This document shows positions 49,156 through 60,669 of a stretch of 64,000 nt of DNA, piece after piece. The translations under genes were made by a program, and so were the position numbers. The notes under the pieces were generated by a model that did no database searches, had not been told where the DNA came from, and was given only the letters and a program-made list of their open reading frames with translations. The stretch comes from Eretmocerus hayati (lineage: Eukaryota > Arthropoda > Insecta > Hymenoptera > Aphelinidae). Position 1 is the stretch's first letter. Each line of letters begins with the position of its first letter. Location of the stretch: assembly GCA_029851415.1 (NCBI GenBank), contig CM056744.1:61498172-61562171 (forward strand). Reading direction: 5' to 3'.

Positions 49156-49786
49156 TCGACTTTCTACTCAAAATGATCTTAAAGGTATGGCTCGCATACG
49201 CTTCCATCTGAACTAATGTGCACCCATGTGTGTAGGATTGCTCCCCAATGTACCTCTAAATAAGTGTGAAAACTTCCGGAGGCCAGCCTCGGGCTAGATG
49301 CGAGCAGATGGTTCTATCTCACGAGTTGGAAATGGGCATTATTTCGTCTATCTGGACACAGGCGAGTGCGAGTGGGATTTCACTCATTCTAGCTCACAAA
49401 TGAGATAAGCGGCTAGAATAAGGATACGAACATAGTTTTCTGACTCAAAATGATCACCTAAACACGTTCTTATGGTCAATTTGGATAATCGTTTTGAGTA
49501 AGAAAACCATGTTCGTGTCCCTATTTTAGCCGCTTATCTCATTTGTGAGCTCCAATGGATGAAATCTCACTCGCACTCGCCTGCATCCAAGTAGACGAAA
49601 TAATGCCCATTTCCAACTCGTGAGATAGAACCACGTGCTCGCATCTAGCTCGAGGCTGGCCTCCGGAAGTTTTCACACATATTTAGAGGTACATTGAGGA
49701 GCAATCCCACACACATTGGTGCACATTAGTTCAGATGGGAGCGTATGCGAGCCATACCTCTGAGGTCATTTTGAGTAAAAAGTCGA
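49156..49786. repeat. Foldback element, arms about 300 bp, loop about 30 bp
   Basis: CGACTTTCTACTCAAAATGA at 49157 pairs with the inverted 3' end near 49786. Shared strings include GGTATGGCTCGCATACGC, AAGTGTGAAAACTTCCGGAG, CGAAATAATGCCCATTTCCA and GCTTATCTCATTTGTGAGCT. No target duplication was found. Confidence 0.85.
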
Positions 49787-51009
49787 AAAAGGGTGTTTTA
49801 AATTGGCTGAATAAAATCGGCAATTCAATATCCCACTCAGATTATTGTTCTAATTGGTAGTATGTGTATCGAAGAACATGGTCGCACAGGTTTGGGGTCG
49901 AAGGAGGAGAAACGATTTTTTTTTAATTGAGCTCAAAGTTTGGCATTTTACGAATTTGATCAGCTTGTAACGACTGTAACTCCTAGAGAAAGTACAGTAA
50001 TTGACTTCTAACAATGGTCAAATTGTAGGTTCTTTCAAGACCTCCAAAATGACCACTAGTAAAAGTCGACGTGTCTAGTGGGAGCTACATCACTTTGAAG
50101 CAAGCCCAAAAATCGCTAAAATGTGCTCTCAGCAAATAGCTCCTAGATGTTGCTAGGCTCAAGTAACGACTATGGACAATTCTTTTCTCAAAAGTACTAG
50201 TCTTGAGGGAGAAAATGCGCCGAGGTTCATCTAAAAATGTTGATTCTAGTCGGAGTTATGATTTTCTTGAGATAGGCTGAAAAAGGTTTTTTCATAGGTC
50301 CCAGGGCCCACAGGAGCCTTAGAAAAAAATCCAAAAAAAATTTTTTTGTACTATATTAATATAGTGCTAACGGAAGAAAATTTTTATGGATTTTTTCCAG
50401 ACTCCCCTGGTGCAGGCATTCGTCGAAATGCTGCGGAATGGCCCATATATATATATATATATCGGTCAGATCAGTATATTCCGACAAATCCGTGAGCACG
50501 ACCCCCGCGGATCTCTTCGCCAATTCTTTAAATTAATGTAGGCACAGAAAATAGTACTTCCCCAGAGTTTGAGGCCCCAATGACATTTTTCACGCGCCCT
50601 AGCAATTGCTGAAGTTTCGAAAAAGGCCCTTCCTAGCGTTTTCATGAAGAATCGCCAAATCAACTAGAAACATCGTAGCGAAGCCTGCAAGGTCGCATTC
50701 TCTTCGTTTTGATGTCAACTTTCAGAAAAAAGAGACATGAGTCTCTCAAAAATAAATGCGTTTGGTCTACACGACAAAACATAAAGTCACTTTTTTCCGA
50801 TTCTTAGCCCATTTTCGAACGGATGCTCTACCGACGTATCTCAATCTTTTTCCATGCAACTTGACTGGTTTTCTTCGTCTTGAAAAACCCCTTCAATTTG
50901 CACTCTCGCACGTCCAAATCCGTTCATTTTGGTCCGAGTTATGTCCGTCGAAAGATGTCGAGTTATTGAAAAACGCTCAATTTGTCCAGCTCGTAAAATC
51001 TATCGCCCT
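49787..51009. other. AT-rich non-coding with a TA tract
   Basis: A (TA)n run lies at 50446-50462. No gene or repeat structure seen. Confidence 0.45.
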
Positions 51010-51690
51010 ACCCGAATCGACTTCAAACTTGACACAGGTGTTTTTTCAAGTGTCCCGAACATGGGGGAAAAATTTCGCGCTGTGTTTCGGCCTCCCGTTG
51101 GACCTATGAACTTCACAAACACTCTCATTTCAGCGGATTTTCGCGTAATTTTTGGAGCGGTTGCCGCTCTCTCCCTGTGCATGCGCACATCTGTACTACT
51201 CCGGGAATATCCTCAATCGATAGCCCTTGCGATTTCCTTCAAAATGACCCCTTGACGAAGTCACTTTGATGCAGCTGAACCAGAGATCTAGCTATTGTAA
51301 GGCAGAAAGATATCTCTACTACCAAAATGGCAAGCCTCGGCCACTTCTTGTCATCTTGGAAACCTGTGAGTCTTGGTACTTTCGGCACTTCGAGCTTTTC
51401 CCTGCCTCAGGATAGCTAAATCTCTGGTTCAGTATCATCGAAGTGACTTCGTCAAGGGGTCATTTTGAAGGAAATCGCAAGGGCTATCGATTCAGGATAT
51501 CCCCGGAGTAGTACAGATGTGCGCATACACAGGGAGAGAGCGGCAAACACTTCAAAAATTACGCAAAAATTAGCGAAATTGAGAGTGATTGTAAAATTTA
51601 AAGGTCCAACGGAAGGCCGAAACACAGCGCGAAATTGTTTTCACGTATTTGGGACACTCGATCATCCCTGTCCCAATCGGAAGGAGATTC
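51010..51690. repeat. Foldback element, arms about 230 bp, partly truncated
   Basis: 51046-51275 and 51428-51665 are inverted copies sharing CGAAACACAGCGCGAAAT, GTAGTACAGATGTGCGCAT and TTGCGATTTCCTTCAAAATG. Loop-proximal CAAAATGACCCCTTGACGAA links it to the hairpins at 32812 and 53155. Outside 51046 and 51665 the arms no longer pair. Confidence 0.8.
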
Positions 51691-51937
51691 CGTCCTTCCG
51701 CGAGATAGTAAATGTCGATCACTGTGGCTGCTCCTGCCCATGTGAAAATTTATGATCTCGTGGAAGGAGGCACTCACGGCTGGCGCGGATTTGACCTGTT
51801 TCGCGAATAGTTTTAATAATCTCTCAAAGCTGCTCTCGGGTGCACCTGTTTTGCCTTCTATATATTTACCTGCATGTGTGTATACGTGGCTCTAGAATTC
51901 GCGCGAGTATATATATTTCACGTGCATTGAGTAAGTA

Positions 51938-52092
51938 TACTGTAAAAAACAAGTACGAAAAACTTCAACCACTTGGTTGAATGGAAAGTTCAACCAATTT
52001 GATTGAAAATTCAACCAGTTTCTTCAACCATTTGGTTGAATTTTCAACCAAATGGTTGAATTTTTTCGAAAAAATGTCTTACAGTGTATATA
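51938..52092. mobile_element. Short MITE rich in TTCAACCA/TGGTTGAA palindromes
   Basis: Ends TACTGTAAAAAACAA and, inverted, TACACTGTAAGACATTTTTT, with TA at each border. The interior repeats TTCAACCA and TGGTTGAA six or more times, so it can fold in several registers. Confidence 0.6.
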
Positions 52093-52423
52093 TACTTGTG
52101 TATATATGCATGTACCTTAGCAAAATGTGCACTGCACCGTTATATAGCCGCCCGTCGCAATTAACATGCCGCTCTTCATGAAATCGTAATCCATTCCTTT
52201 GGCATATTAGCTTGGCTTCGGTTCGTCACATCTTACATACATGAAAAAATTACTTATTAATCCAGTTGATTGTGACTTTTTATGCAAGTTCTGTATTATA
52301 TCTAGATATGTACTACATAAATATTTCGTAAGGTTTTATACATATACAAATGCTGCGATACGGCTCGAGTTACATATTTACAGTGAGTCTATAAATATAA
52401 TTTATCAATTAACATTATACGTA
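52093..52423. other. AT-rich non-coding
   Basis: No feature recognised between the palindromic MITE and the retroposed fragment. Confidence 0.4.
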
Positions 52424-52657
52424 TTGCGAGAGATCTAGGCCCAATTAGTGGCGCGATAAATGCACCGGATTCTCTGGGGCGGGTTTTCTTCTTCACAAAG
52501 AAGTTCTCCCCTGCCTCACGGGCTAATCAATCAAACAAATGCAGAGGATTCTCCACTGACACCTACGCAGTTTACACACACAACACGTACACTTGACAAG
52601 TCCGCGAAATAATCCCGTAGAGAGATTGAAATTGTGTAAATAAAAAAAAAAAAAAAA
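52424..52657 (+). mobile_element. Retroposed LINE 3' end or SINE with poly(A) and 12-bp target duplication
   Basis: A 234-bp insert ending in GTGTAAATAAAAAAAA and a run of A is flanked by ACATTATACGTA at 52412-52423 and 52658-52669. These are the marks of target-primed reverse transcription. The body (CTGCCTCACGGGCTAATCAA, GTAGAGAGATTGAAATTG) resembles a LINE 3' UTR more than a tRNA-derived SINE. Confidence 0.8.
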
Positions 52658-52669
52658 ACATTATACGTA

Positions 52670-53154
52670 ATAATGCAATTATAATTAGGCTATTTCAGAT
52701 TTGATAAGATGCAACTCCTCACTGGAATTAGGTTGACTATCCAAATATGATTTTTAATATGTTCTTATAATATTAAACTGACTCGCTGGTGTTTAAATTG
52801 TGTTATTATCAGTTAATTCGACTTCCATTCTGCACACTTTGAATGGTCGATAAAAATTCAAATAATTAGTCAATTGGTATTATTTACAATGGCTTATTTC
52901 AGATCAATCAGTTTTACCAATGGCAGATATCGTAGCTCACGTATTTGCTTAGATTTTGAGACATTCCTAATACACCAAATCAAAATTATTTCTAGTTTCT
53001 ACATTATTCATACAGTAATTGACTTTGTACATTCGAGTTAGTCAGAATGCTTCTTTCTCATATTACATTTTTCTCGTGAAAGAAAATACCAAATTTTCAG
53101 GGTTGAAATTATGTAAAAATCGAAGCTAGCCAAAAATGCAGATTCTATGGACAC
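52670..53154. other. AT-rich non-coding
   Basis: No feature recognised. Confidence 0.45.
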
Positions 53155-54547
53155 TAGGGTGACACTTATTTCCCGACTTTTCTGTATCGGTAGGGACGCC
53201 TCCCATATTTCAACTTTATGATAAAAGAAAATGGAAGAAATTTTTTCCAGATTTTTTCAGGCACTTCCAGTACTGCCGCATCGCACTTGTATTTTCGAGT
53301 TTTAAGACGTCTTTTAACAAAATTCGTTAACTTTGCATGGCAAGCACTTGCATTTCCAAGAGAATCGAGCAAACCGAACTGGATAACAGTGATTGGAAGG
53401 GCTGATGGAATCTTTTCACGCGGGTAACGATTAGTTTTAGTTCAATTTCAGGCTCAGAACCGGGCCAGAATGGCAGAAATATAGTCCTAAAATAACTTTT
53501 CAACTCAGTTTTCGAGTTCTCCTGCGCATGCATGATTTTCTATGGCTCCGAAAAAATTTTCAAACGATAGCCCGTGCGATTTCCTTCAAAATGACCAATA
53601 GTACAAGTCAATTTGATGCAATGGGACCGGAGCAGTGGATGATTTTGAATGAGGTGGAGTCAAAGGTGCAAATCCGTGCAAATCGTCGAGATCGCCTGCG
53701 ATGCTTTTTGTCTCGTGCAGGGTGTTTCTCTGGTTTCTCTGCGACAAATCGACTTCGCCAAGGGGTCATTTTGAAGGAAATTGTCTGAGCTATCGAAGTA
53801 AGTAGGCTACGGAGTGGCGAATTGATGGCGAAATACGGAAAAATAGACATTTGATGATTTTTAGTCGAATAAATAGCTGTTTTCAACTATCCTGCGTGAC
53901 TATACTGTAACTCACCATCACTTTACCACTCCACAACTTACATATTCCGATAGCTCGGACAAATTTCTTTGAAATGACCCCTTGGCGAAGTCGATTCAGA
54001 GCAAACAAACCAGAGAAACACCCTGCACAAGATAAAAAGCATCGCAGGCAATCTCGACCGATTTGCACGGATTTGCACCTTTGACTCCACCTCATTCAAA
54101 ATTATCCACTGCTACGGTCCCATTACATCAAATTGATTGGTACCAGTGGTCATTTTGAAGGGAATCGCACGGGCTATCGTTTGAAAATACTTTCGGAGCC
54201 ATAGAAAATCATGCATGCGCAGGAGAACTCGAAAACTGAGTTGAAAAGTTATTTTAGGACTGTATTTATGCCTTTCTGGCCCGGTTCTGAGCCTGAAATT
54301 AAACTAAAACTAATCGTTACGCGCGTCAAAAGATTCCATCAGCCCTCCCAATCAATGTTATCCAGCTCGGTTTAACGAATTTTGTGAAAAGACGTCTTAA
54401 AACTCGAAAATACAAGTGCTATGCGGCAGTACTAGAACTGCCTGGAAAAATCTGAAAAAAATTTCTTTCATTTTCTTTCATCATAAAGTTGAAATCTAGG
54501 GGGCGTCCCTACCGATACAGAAAAGTCGGGAAATAAGTGTCACCCTA
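53155..54547. mobile_element. hAT-like foldback element with 8-bp target duplication
   Basis: The element of 1,393 bp starts TAGGGTGACACTTATTTCCC and ends with the inverted copy. It is flanked by ATGGACAC at 53147-53154 and 54548-54555. It is almost wholly a hairpin: arms of about 640 bp meet near 53880-53930. An 8-bp duplication and a TAGGG start suit the hAT superfamily. CAAAATGACC... cores recur at 53588, 53766, 53975 and 54150. No transposase. Confidence 0.9.
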
Positions 54548-54712
54548 ATGGACACTAACATGTTAAATTTCATATCAAATCAGTTACTTCATAATTAATG
54601 AACAATCCAAGTTCATTAAGAACGCTGTTGATATTTTAATATAACTAATAATAAGACAGCTATGCAATTATTTTACCCTTTCATTTGTTTTGATCTAAAC
54701 GATAGTGATAAT

Positions 54713-54919
54713 CAGGGTTTGACACGAAACTGATTTTTGAATTTCGGTTCATTTCGGGTCGGGGGGTCAAACTTCTGTGATGATTTCGCAGATGTAACCG
54801 ATAATTTCGTTGCTGTGCATTCAAGATGAATGGGGATCAATTCCGAAATTCTCACAGGAGTTTGACCCCCTGACCCGAAATGAACCGAAATTCAAAAATC
54901 AATTTCGGGCCAAACCCCG
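54713..54919. mobile_element. hAT-like MITE with 8-bp target duplication
   Basis: 207 bp; starts CAGGGTTTGACACGAAA and ends in inverted TTTCGGGCCAAACCCCG. It is flanked by GTGATAAT at 54705-54712 and 54920-54927. The terminal inverted repeats of about 60 bp include TTTGAATTTCGGTTCATTTC. Confidence 0.9.
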
Positions 54920-54927
54920 GTGATAAT

Positions 54928-56508
54928 AAGTATCAAATTTGTTTCTATAATACTCAAGTATATGAATACGCAGGATATGGAATTATTATATACATTTTTT
55001 AAAATTTTTCTTTGAAATTTATTAATTCCAAAACATTTCATCATTTTGAAATTATTGAAATTGATTGAAATTTTATTTATTAATTTTTAGAATTGATTAG
55101 AATAATTTATCAAATAATTAATAATATTCTTCAATAATTGAACTGATTCCTTAAGAGTATTTCACCTTCGATACTGTTTTTGGGGAGATTGAGATAGTTT
55201 AGCCGTGATTGATCGAATTAAATGGGACATATCGGACGCACTTAATATCTAGTATAACAAGGGAGAAATTGCTTATATTCCATACTGAAACTACTAGGTA
55301 GATTCCTGCACGCACTGGTTCGTACTTGTCAGTACGGGATGAGTATGTGATGGATATTGGAGAGGCGCTCCAAAAGACGCGCAGCAGTAGTTGCCATATG
55401 TAACGGGTACTGAACGAGTACGTGACAGTTTTTGGAGACATCGCTCAGCGAGCCGCGTGACAGTAGATGCGTGTATGAACCAAGTACGTGACGAGTACGT
55501 GACGGGCTCTTAGAGCGGATTATGGGGTACCATGAGGCAGTAGTTGCCAGCATGTAACCAACATGGAACGTGTATGTGACGTAATCCGTGAACGCAGCTG
55601 GTCTCATACAACTTGATGGAACGACAGTGTGTTCTGCTACGTAATCATCGCGTGGTGAGTATGTGATGGTACCAACATACGCAGGTAATCAGTGCTCTAA
55701 GGGGTGGCATATTTAAAGGGTTGATGCAATGCAAATCAGCCATGCATACCACGAGTTAGCTGGCTTACGCGCCATCCGTTCATATGTGGGATAGAGTCTC
55801 AAAAATAATTTATATGTAACCAGAATACTTCTCAATCGCGCTACCCTTCTCGGAATTCAGTCGTCCTTTCATCAAAACCTTTAAACTCACTTTGGAAAAT
55901 GGCATCTTAGGACTGATCATAGTTTCACAACGTACCTAGATTGTGAGGTCAAAGTAATGAGAAATTACACTTCAGGATTGGAACGTTAAGATTGTCATGG
56001 AGGGCCAAAGAAGTTGGTTCTTTCAACTCTATGGGTAAGCGATTTTTCTTCGTGATGTGAACCACATACGTCTTTCTATTGATGAATAATTCGATGGTCG
56101 AATCGTGATCAATAATTTCCCATTGAAATGGCATCGAATCGGAATGAATGAATGAATGAATGAATGGAACTCAAAGGAGAAACAAAAAGTGGCTATGCAA
56201 TGCTGTTCTGCGGATTTGATATCATCAATTTTCAATCATACTCCACAAAGTCTATTTTGATTTATCCTGGGGGAAGGCCACAATGTTTGCCAATCTACGT
56301 TGCGTTATTATACATGCTTCTGAAAGGAATTGATCCACGAAGAGAGTCTCGAATTAAACTCGTCTGGATCTGATTTCATGCACATGAGTGTTTTGGTAAA
56401 ACTTGTGAGATAATAATCGAATGAATCATTGAGGGTACCTCTACATACATTCTTCTCGTCGCAAATTATAGACCTCTGAATGATATTCGGATCAATATCA
56501 AATCTTGT
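54928..56508. other. Non-coding with degenerate GTACGTGACG repeats
   Basis: 55300-55680 holds diverged repeats built on GAGTACGTGACGGG and CAGTAGTTGCCA. A (GAAT)n run lies at 56144-56163. No gene recognised. Confidence 0.45.
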
Positions 56509-56829
56509 TTAACGGTTGAAGTATTCCACGAGCCATTGTAATAAGTTTCATGTTCAGAAATTCATATTCATACTAGTAGTGGGCGAATGGATAGAAATCA
56601 AAGTTCTGGTGTGTATGCTGTTTTTCCACGGATGCTTTATTGAGTGAGGTTTACAGAAGAATATATTTCAACTTAGAGATAACGGATGGAAATTAGTGAT
56701 TTTAATACAGTATTTTGATCAGCCTTGAACATATTCGTTACTCATCGTACATCATACATACTGTTACGGGCGCAAGCTACACAGGCGCCCGCACTTTAAG
56801 TGTACCGCGTAGAAGAGCCACTGCTTGTT

Positions 56830-56904
56830 GCGGCCGGACTAGCTCAGTCAACAGCGTGTCAGACTCTTGATCAAGAGGTCACCGGATCGTTTCTCGGCGG
56901 CCGC
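56830..56904 (+). other. tRNA-like sequence in TRIM LTR (copy 1)
   Basis: 75 nt with a perfect 7-bp acceptor-like stem (GCGGCCG with CGGCCGC). TAGCTCAGTC matches an A-box/D-arm and GGATCGTTTCTC is a poor B-box. The anticodon arm is atypical (CTCTTGATCAAGAG is self-complementary) and the T-stem is imperfect, so it is tRNA-derived rather than a working tRNA gene. The D-arm and CTCTTGATC resemble tRNA-Lys. Confidence 0.65.
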
Positions 56905-56906
56905 AC

Positions 56907-56911
56907 TTTTT
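56907..56911 (+). terminator. T5 run after the tRNA-like sequence (Pol III-type terminator)
   Basis: TTTTT begins two bases after the acceptor-like stem, where a Pol III tRNA terminator would lie. The second LTR has TTTT at the same place. Confidence 0.5.
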
Positions 56912-57216
56912 ATTCAGTGCATGAAGGAGAATAAAATCATAACAACTGGTGTCAGAAAGCGGAACGAACCCCGCCCACAAGTGGACTGCATACTCGGAGG
57001 ATAATCAACGATGACAATTAGGTGGCGCTGCCCACGCGTGGACCTGCTGTACGGACAAGATGGACTCGGGATCTACATAGACGACAATTAGGAATCAACG
57101 ACATAAAGTTCAGACGATGAGGTCAACGTCGACTCTGCCCAGGAGGTGTGTTACGGGCGCAAGCTACACAGGCGCCCGCATTTTAAGTGTACCGCGTAGA
57201 AGAGCCACCGCTTGGT

Positions 57217-57291
57217 GCGGCCGGACTAGCTCAGTCAACAGCGTGTCAGACTCTTGATCAAGAGGTCATCGGATCGTTTCCCGGCGGCCGC
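57217..57291 (+). other. tRNA-like sequence in TRIM LTR (copy 2)
   Basis: Same 75-nt structure as copy 1. The acceptor-like stem extends by two more pairs (GTGCGGCCG with CGGCCGCAC), and CCCGG replaces CTCGG in the T-arm. Confidence 0.6.
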
Positions 57292-58637
57292 ACTTTTCAT
57301 TCAGTGCATGAAGGAGAATAAAACCATAACAATACAGAGGAGTGAAATAGTAAATTTCGAGTCTATTCTCCCTTATTTCATCAAACTTCCCAGACATTCA
57401 AGCCCAACGATTCAGATAAGAACGATGAAAATAACTGTACTCGTAATAAGGACGTTATTCGGTCTCGAATCGATAACTCGCGCTCAGTAGAGATTCGCGA
57501 GTACAAAGAAGTGATTTTTATGATCGTGAATGATCTGTTATAAAGATGTGAGGTAATATGGGTGATATTTATGATGACGGAAAATCGTGAAATTTGCGAT
57601 GTAATTGGACTCTGCTCTCTTACAAAAACTGCTACAGCTCTTCTAGCGATTGGAGGATCGCTCGGGAAATTCGATATGTCATAGTTGAGATGTTGCATAC
57701 GACTCCTCCGTCCACAATTTGATCGTACCGGCTCTAGATTCTTCGTGGTGAGGGACCAAACTCGTGTAATGGTTTTTCGACAGTTTTTCAAACTTCACTG
57801 TATGTTCCAAATAATTCTTTTATCGAAGTAAGGATCATGTTTCAACGTCGATCATCATATTTTCTAACTGAATATGAAGAAATTTGGACATTCCAATTAC
57901 GTGTGCCAACAAGTAAGCGCAACTGGTGACGAGTTCCAAAAACAATTTCGTAGCGTGTTTCTATCTCACAAACCACCAATTCTAGCGGCACAGTCACAGA
58001 ATTCGAAGAAATCATACAAAACTACATCGTTAGGTCCGCGAAAACTTTGATTTTTGGGGGTCGAAAATGTGCCAACCCCAATTCGCATTCCCGAAAGTTC
58101 TAAGACGTATTTTTTGACTTTATGGAACATATAAAGTATGAATAAACTCACGCACGAATGTAAATTTTCCCACTCATCAGTACCATAAGGATAGCATGCA
58201 CGAAGAGACGCGGTAGCGCGGCACGGACCTGACATTTTGAAGCAACACACGGACCTGACATTTGGCCACTCAAATTGATCTGACGGCCAAACGATTCAAG
58301 CTACAGTCTTGAGGTTTTGGGGTTCTCATTTGGCCACCAAATACTTTGTAAAAAATCGACTAGGACCTCTGTAGTCTCGCGTTCAAGGGTAGCACTAATA
58401 CCACACGGACCTGACATAAACATTTAGCAGAACTAGATTTTTTCCGAAAAGCACTACTCCCAAAATCGCGCTCCGCAGTTCATAAGTATCAGACAAAAAC
58501 TCATAGTCCAGGCCTGCTAGTGAATCATCCAAATTGTACCAAGAAATGTTGCTCCCGAAAAGCTAAAGATTACATCTTAGGACCACTAATTTTGGTTGTT
58601 CGATCATTCACTATATCCCCCATTGCACGATGGAAAT

Positions 58638-58669
58638 TTTCGCGGGTCCCACCGGTGGGACCCGCGAAA
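58638..58669. repeat. Perfect 32-bp palindrome near the centre of the large palindrome
   Basis: Dyad at ACCGGT (58651-58656) flanked by GGGTCCC/GGGACCC and CGCG, with TTT/AAA outside. It lies in the spacer, about 60 bp from the symmetry centre of the 4.4-kb palindrome. Confidence 0.95.
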
Positions 58670-60099
58670 GTTCTTAGATTTCTTGTATATACATACTAAA
58701 CTGATCACAAATCAAAAGGTTTGACTATTATAGGTGCAAAATCACGCGTTTGTACTCTCTCGCACTCTGGGACGGAATGCCGGTTTTCAACGTCGCAGCC
58801 AACGTGTTGAAGAAGTAATTCTTTTACTACAATGGATTTGTGCAGTACCGAACGTTTCAAACTGTACAACAGTAAGATTTTGGGTTTTCAGTTTGACTAC
58901 GTATCAGAGAATCGTCAGGCGCAACATTTCCATGCCTCAAAATTTCGAAAAACAATGGATTTCCACACTTTGCGGAGTGCTTTTCGGAAAAAATCTAGTT
59001 CTGCTAAATGTTTATGTCAGGTCCGTGTGGTATTAGTGCTACCCTTGAACGCGAGACTACAGAGGTCCTAGTCGATTTTTTACAAAGTATTTGGTGGCCA
59101 AATGAGAACCCCAAAACCTCAAGACTGTAGCTTGAATCGTTTGGCCGTCAGATCAATTTGAGTGGCCAAATGTCAGGTCCGTGTGTTGCTTCAAAATGTC
59201 AGGTCCGTGCCGCGCTACCGCGTCTCTTTGTGCATGCTATCCTTATGGTACTGATGAGTGGGAAAATTTACATTCGTGCGTGAGTTTATTCATACTTTAT
59301 ATGTTCCATAAAGTCAAAAAATACGTCTTAGAACTTTCGGGAATGCGAATTGGGGTTGGCACATTTTCGACCCCCAAAAATCAAAGTTTTCGCGGACCTA
59401 ACGATGTAGTTTTGTATGATTTCTTCGAATTCTGTGACTGTGCCGCTAGAATTGGTGGTTTGTGAGATAGAAACACGCTACGAAATTGTTTTTGGAACTC
59501 GTCACCAGTTGCGCTTACTTGTTGGCACACGTAATTGGAATGTCCAAATTTCTTCATATTCAGTTAGAAAATATGATGATCGACGTTGAAACATGATCCT
59601 TACTTCGATAAAAGAATTATTTGGAACATACAGTGAAGTTTGAAAAACTGTCGAAAAACCATTACACGAGTTTGGTCCCTCACCACGAAGAATCTAGAGC
59701 CGGTACGATCAAATTGTGGACGGAGGAGTCGTATGCAACATCTCAACTATGACATATCGAATTTCCCGAGCGATCCTCCAATCGCTAGAAGAGCTGTAGC
59801 AGTTTTTGTAAGAGAGCAGAGTCCAATTACATCGCAAATTTCACGATTTTCCGTCATCATAAATATCACCCATATTACCTCACATCTTTATAACAGATCA
59901 TTCGCGATCATAAAAATCACTTCTTTGTACTCGCGAATCTCTACTGAGCGCGAGTTATCGATTCGAGACCGAATAACGTCCTTATTACGAGTACAGTTAT
60001 TTTCATCGTTCTTATCTGAATCGTTGGGCTTGAATGTCTGGGAAGTTTGATGAAATAAGGGAGAATAGACTCGAAATTTACTATTTCACTCCTCTGTAT

Positions 60100-60669
60100 T
60101 GTTATGGTTTTATTCTCCTTCATGCACTGAATGAAAAGTGCGGCCGCCGGGAAACGATCCGATGACCTCTTGATCAAGAGTCTGACACGCTGTTGACTGA
60201 GCTAGTCCGGCCGCACCAAGCGGTGGCTCTTCTACGCGGTACACTTAAAATGCGGGCGCCTGTGTAGCTTGCGCCCGTAACACACCTCCTGGGCAGAGTC
60301 GACGTTGACCTCATCGTCTGAACTTTATGTCGTTGATTCCTAATTGTCGTCTATGTAGATCCCGAGTCCATCTTGTCCGTACAGCAGGTCCACGCGTGGG
60401 CAGCGCCACCTAATTGTCATCGTTGATTATCCTCCGAGTATGCAGTCCACTTGTGGGCGGGGTTCGTTCCGCTTTCTGACACCAGTTGTTATGATTTTAT
60501 TCTCCTTCATGCACTGAATAAAAAGTGCGGCCGCCGAGAAACGATCCGGTGACCTCTTGATCAAGAGTCTGACACGCTGTTGACTGAGCTAGTCCGGCCG
60601 CAACAAGCAGTGGCTCTTCTACGCGGTACACTTAAAGTGCGGGCGCCTGTATAGCTTGCGCCCGTAACA
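60100..60669 (-). mobile_element. TRIM-like miniature LTR retrotransposon (right arm)
   Basis: Mirror copy of 56762-57331: same length, same LTRs, and the same flanking ATAC (GTAT on the plus strand at 60096-60099). tRNA-like segments lie at 60140-60214 and 60527-60601. It came with the inverted duplication, not by separate insertion, since the flanks match too. Confidence 0.85.

Larger units (their letters stand above)
56762..57331 (+). mobile_element. TRIM-like miniature LTR retrotransposon (left arm)
   Basis: 570 bp with two 183-bp direct LTRs (56762-56944 and 57149-57331), each starting TGTTACGGGCGCAAGC and ending ATAACA. It is flanked by ATAC at 56758-56761 and 57332-57335. A primer-binding-like TGGTGTCAGAAAGCGG follows the first LTR at 56947 and a purine-rich CAGGAGGTG precedes the second. 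The 204-bp interior has no coding capacity. Each LTR contains a 75-nt tRNA-like sequence. The two LTRs differ at about 7 positions by eye. Confidence 0.85.

Noticed and set aside
56830..56904. Functional tRNA gene in the TRIM LTR
   Set aside because: T-stem mismatches, a weak B-box and a self-complementary anticodon arm make a working tRNA unlikely; annotated as tRNA-like.
57381..58250. Mirrored open frames in the palindrome arms as conserved genes
   Set aside because: Identity is explained by the inverted duplication; no domain, splice signal or codon pattern supports coding.
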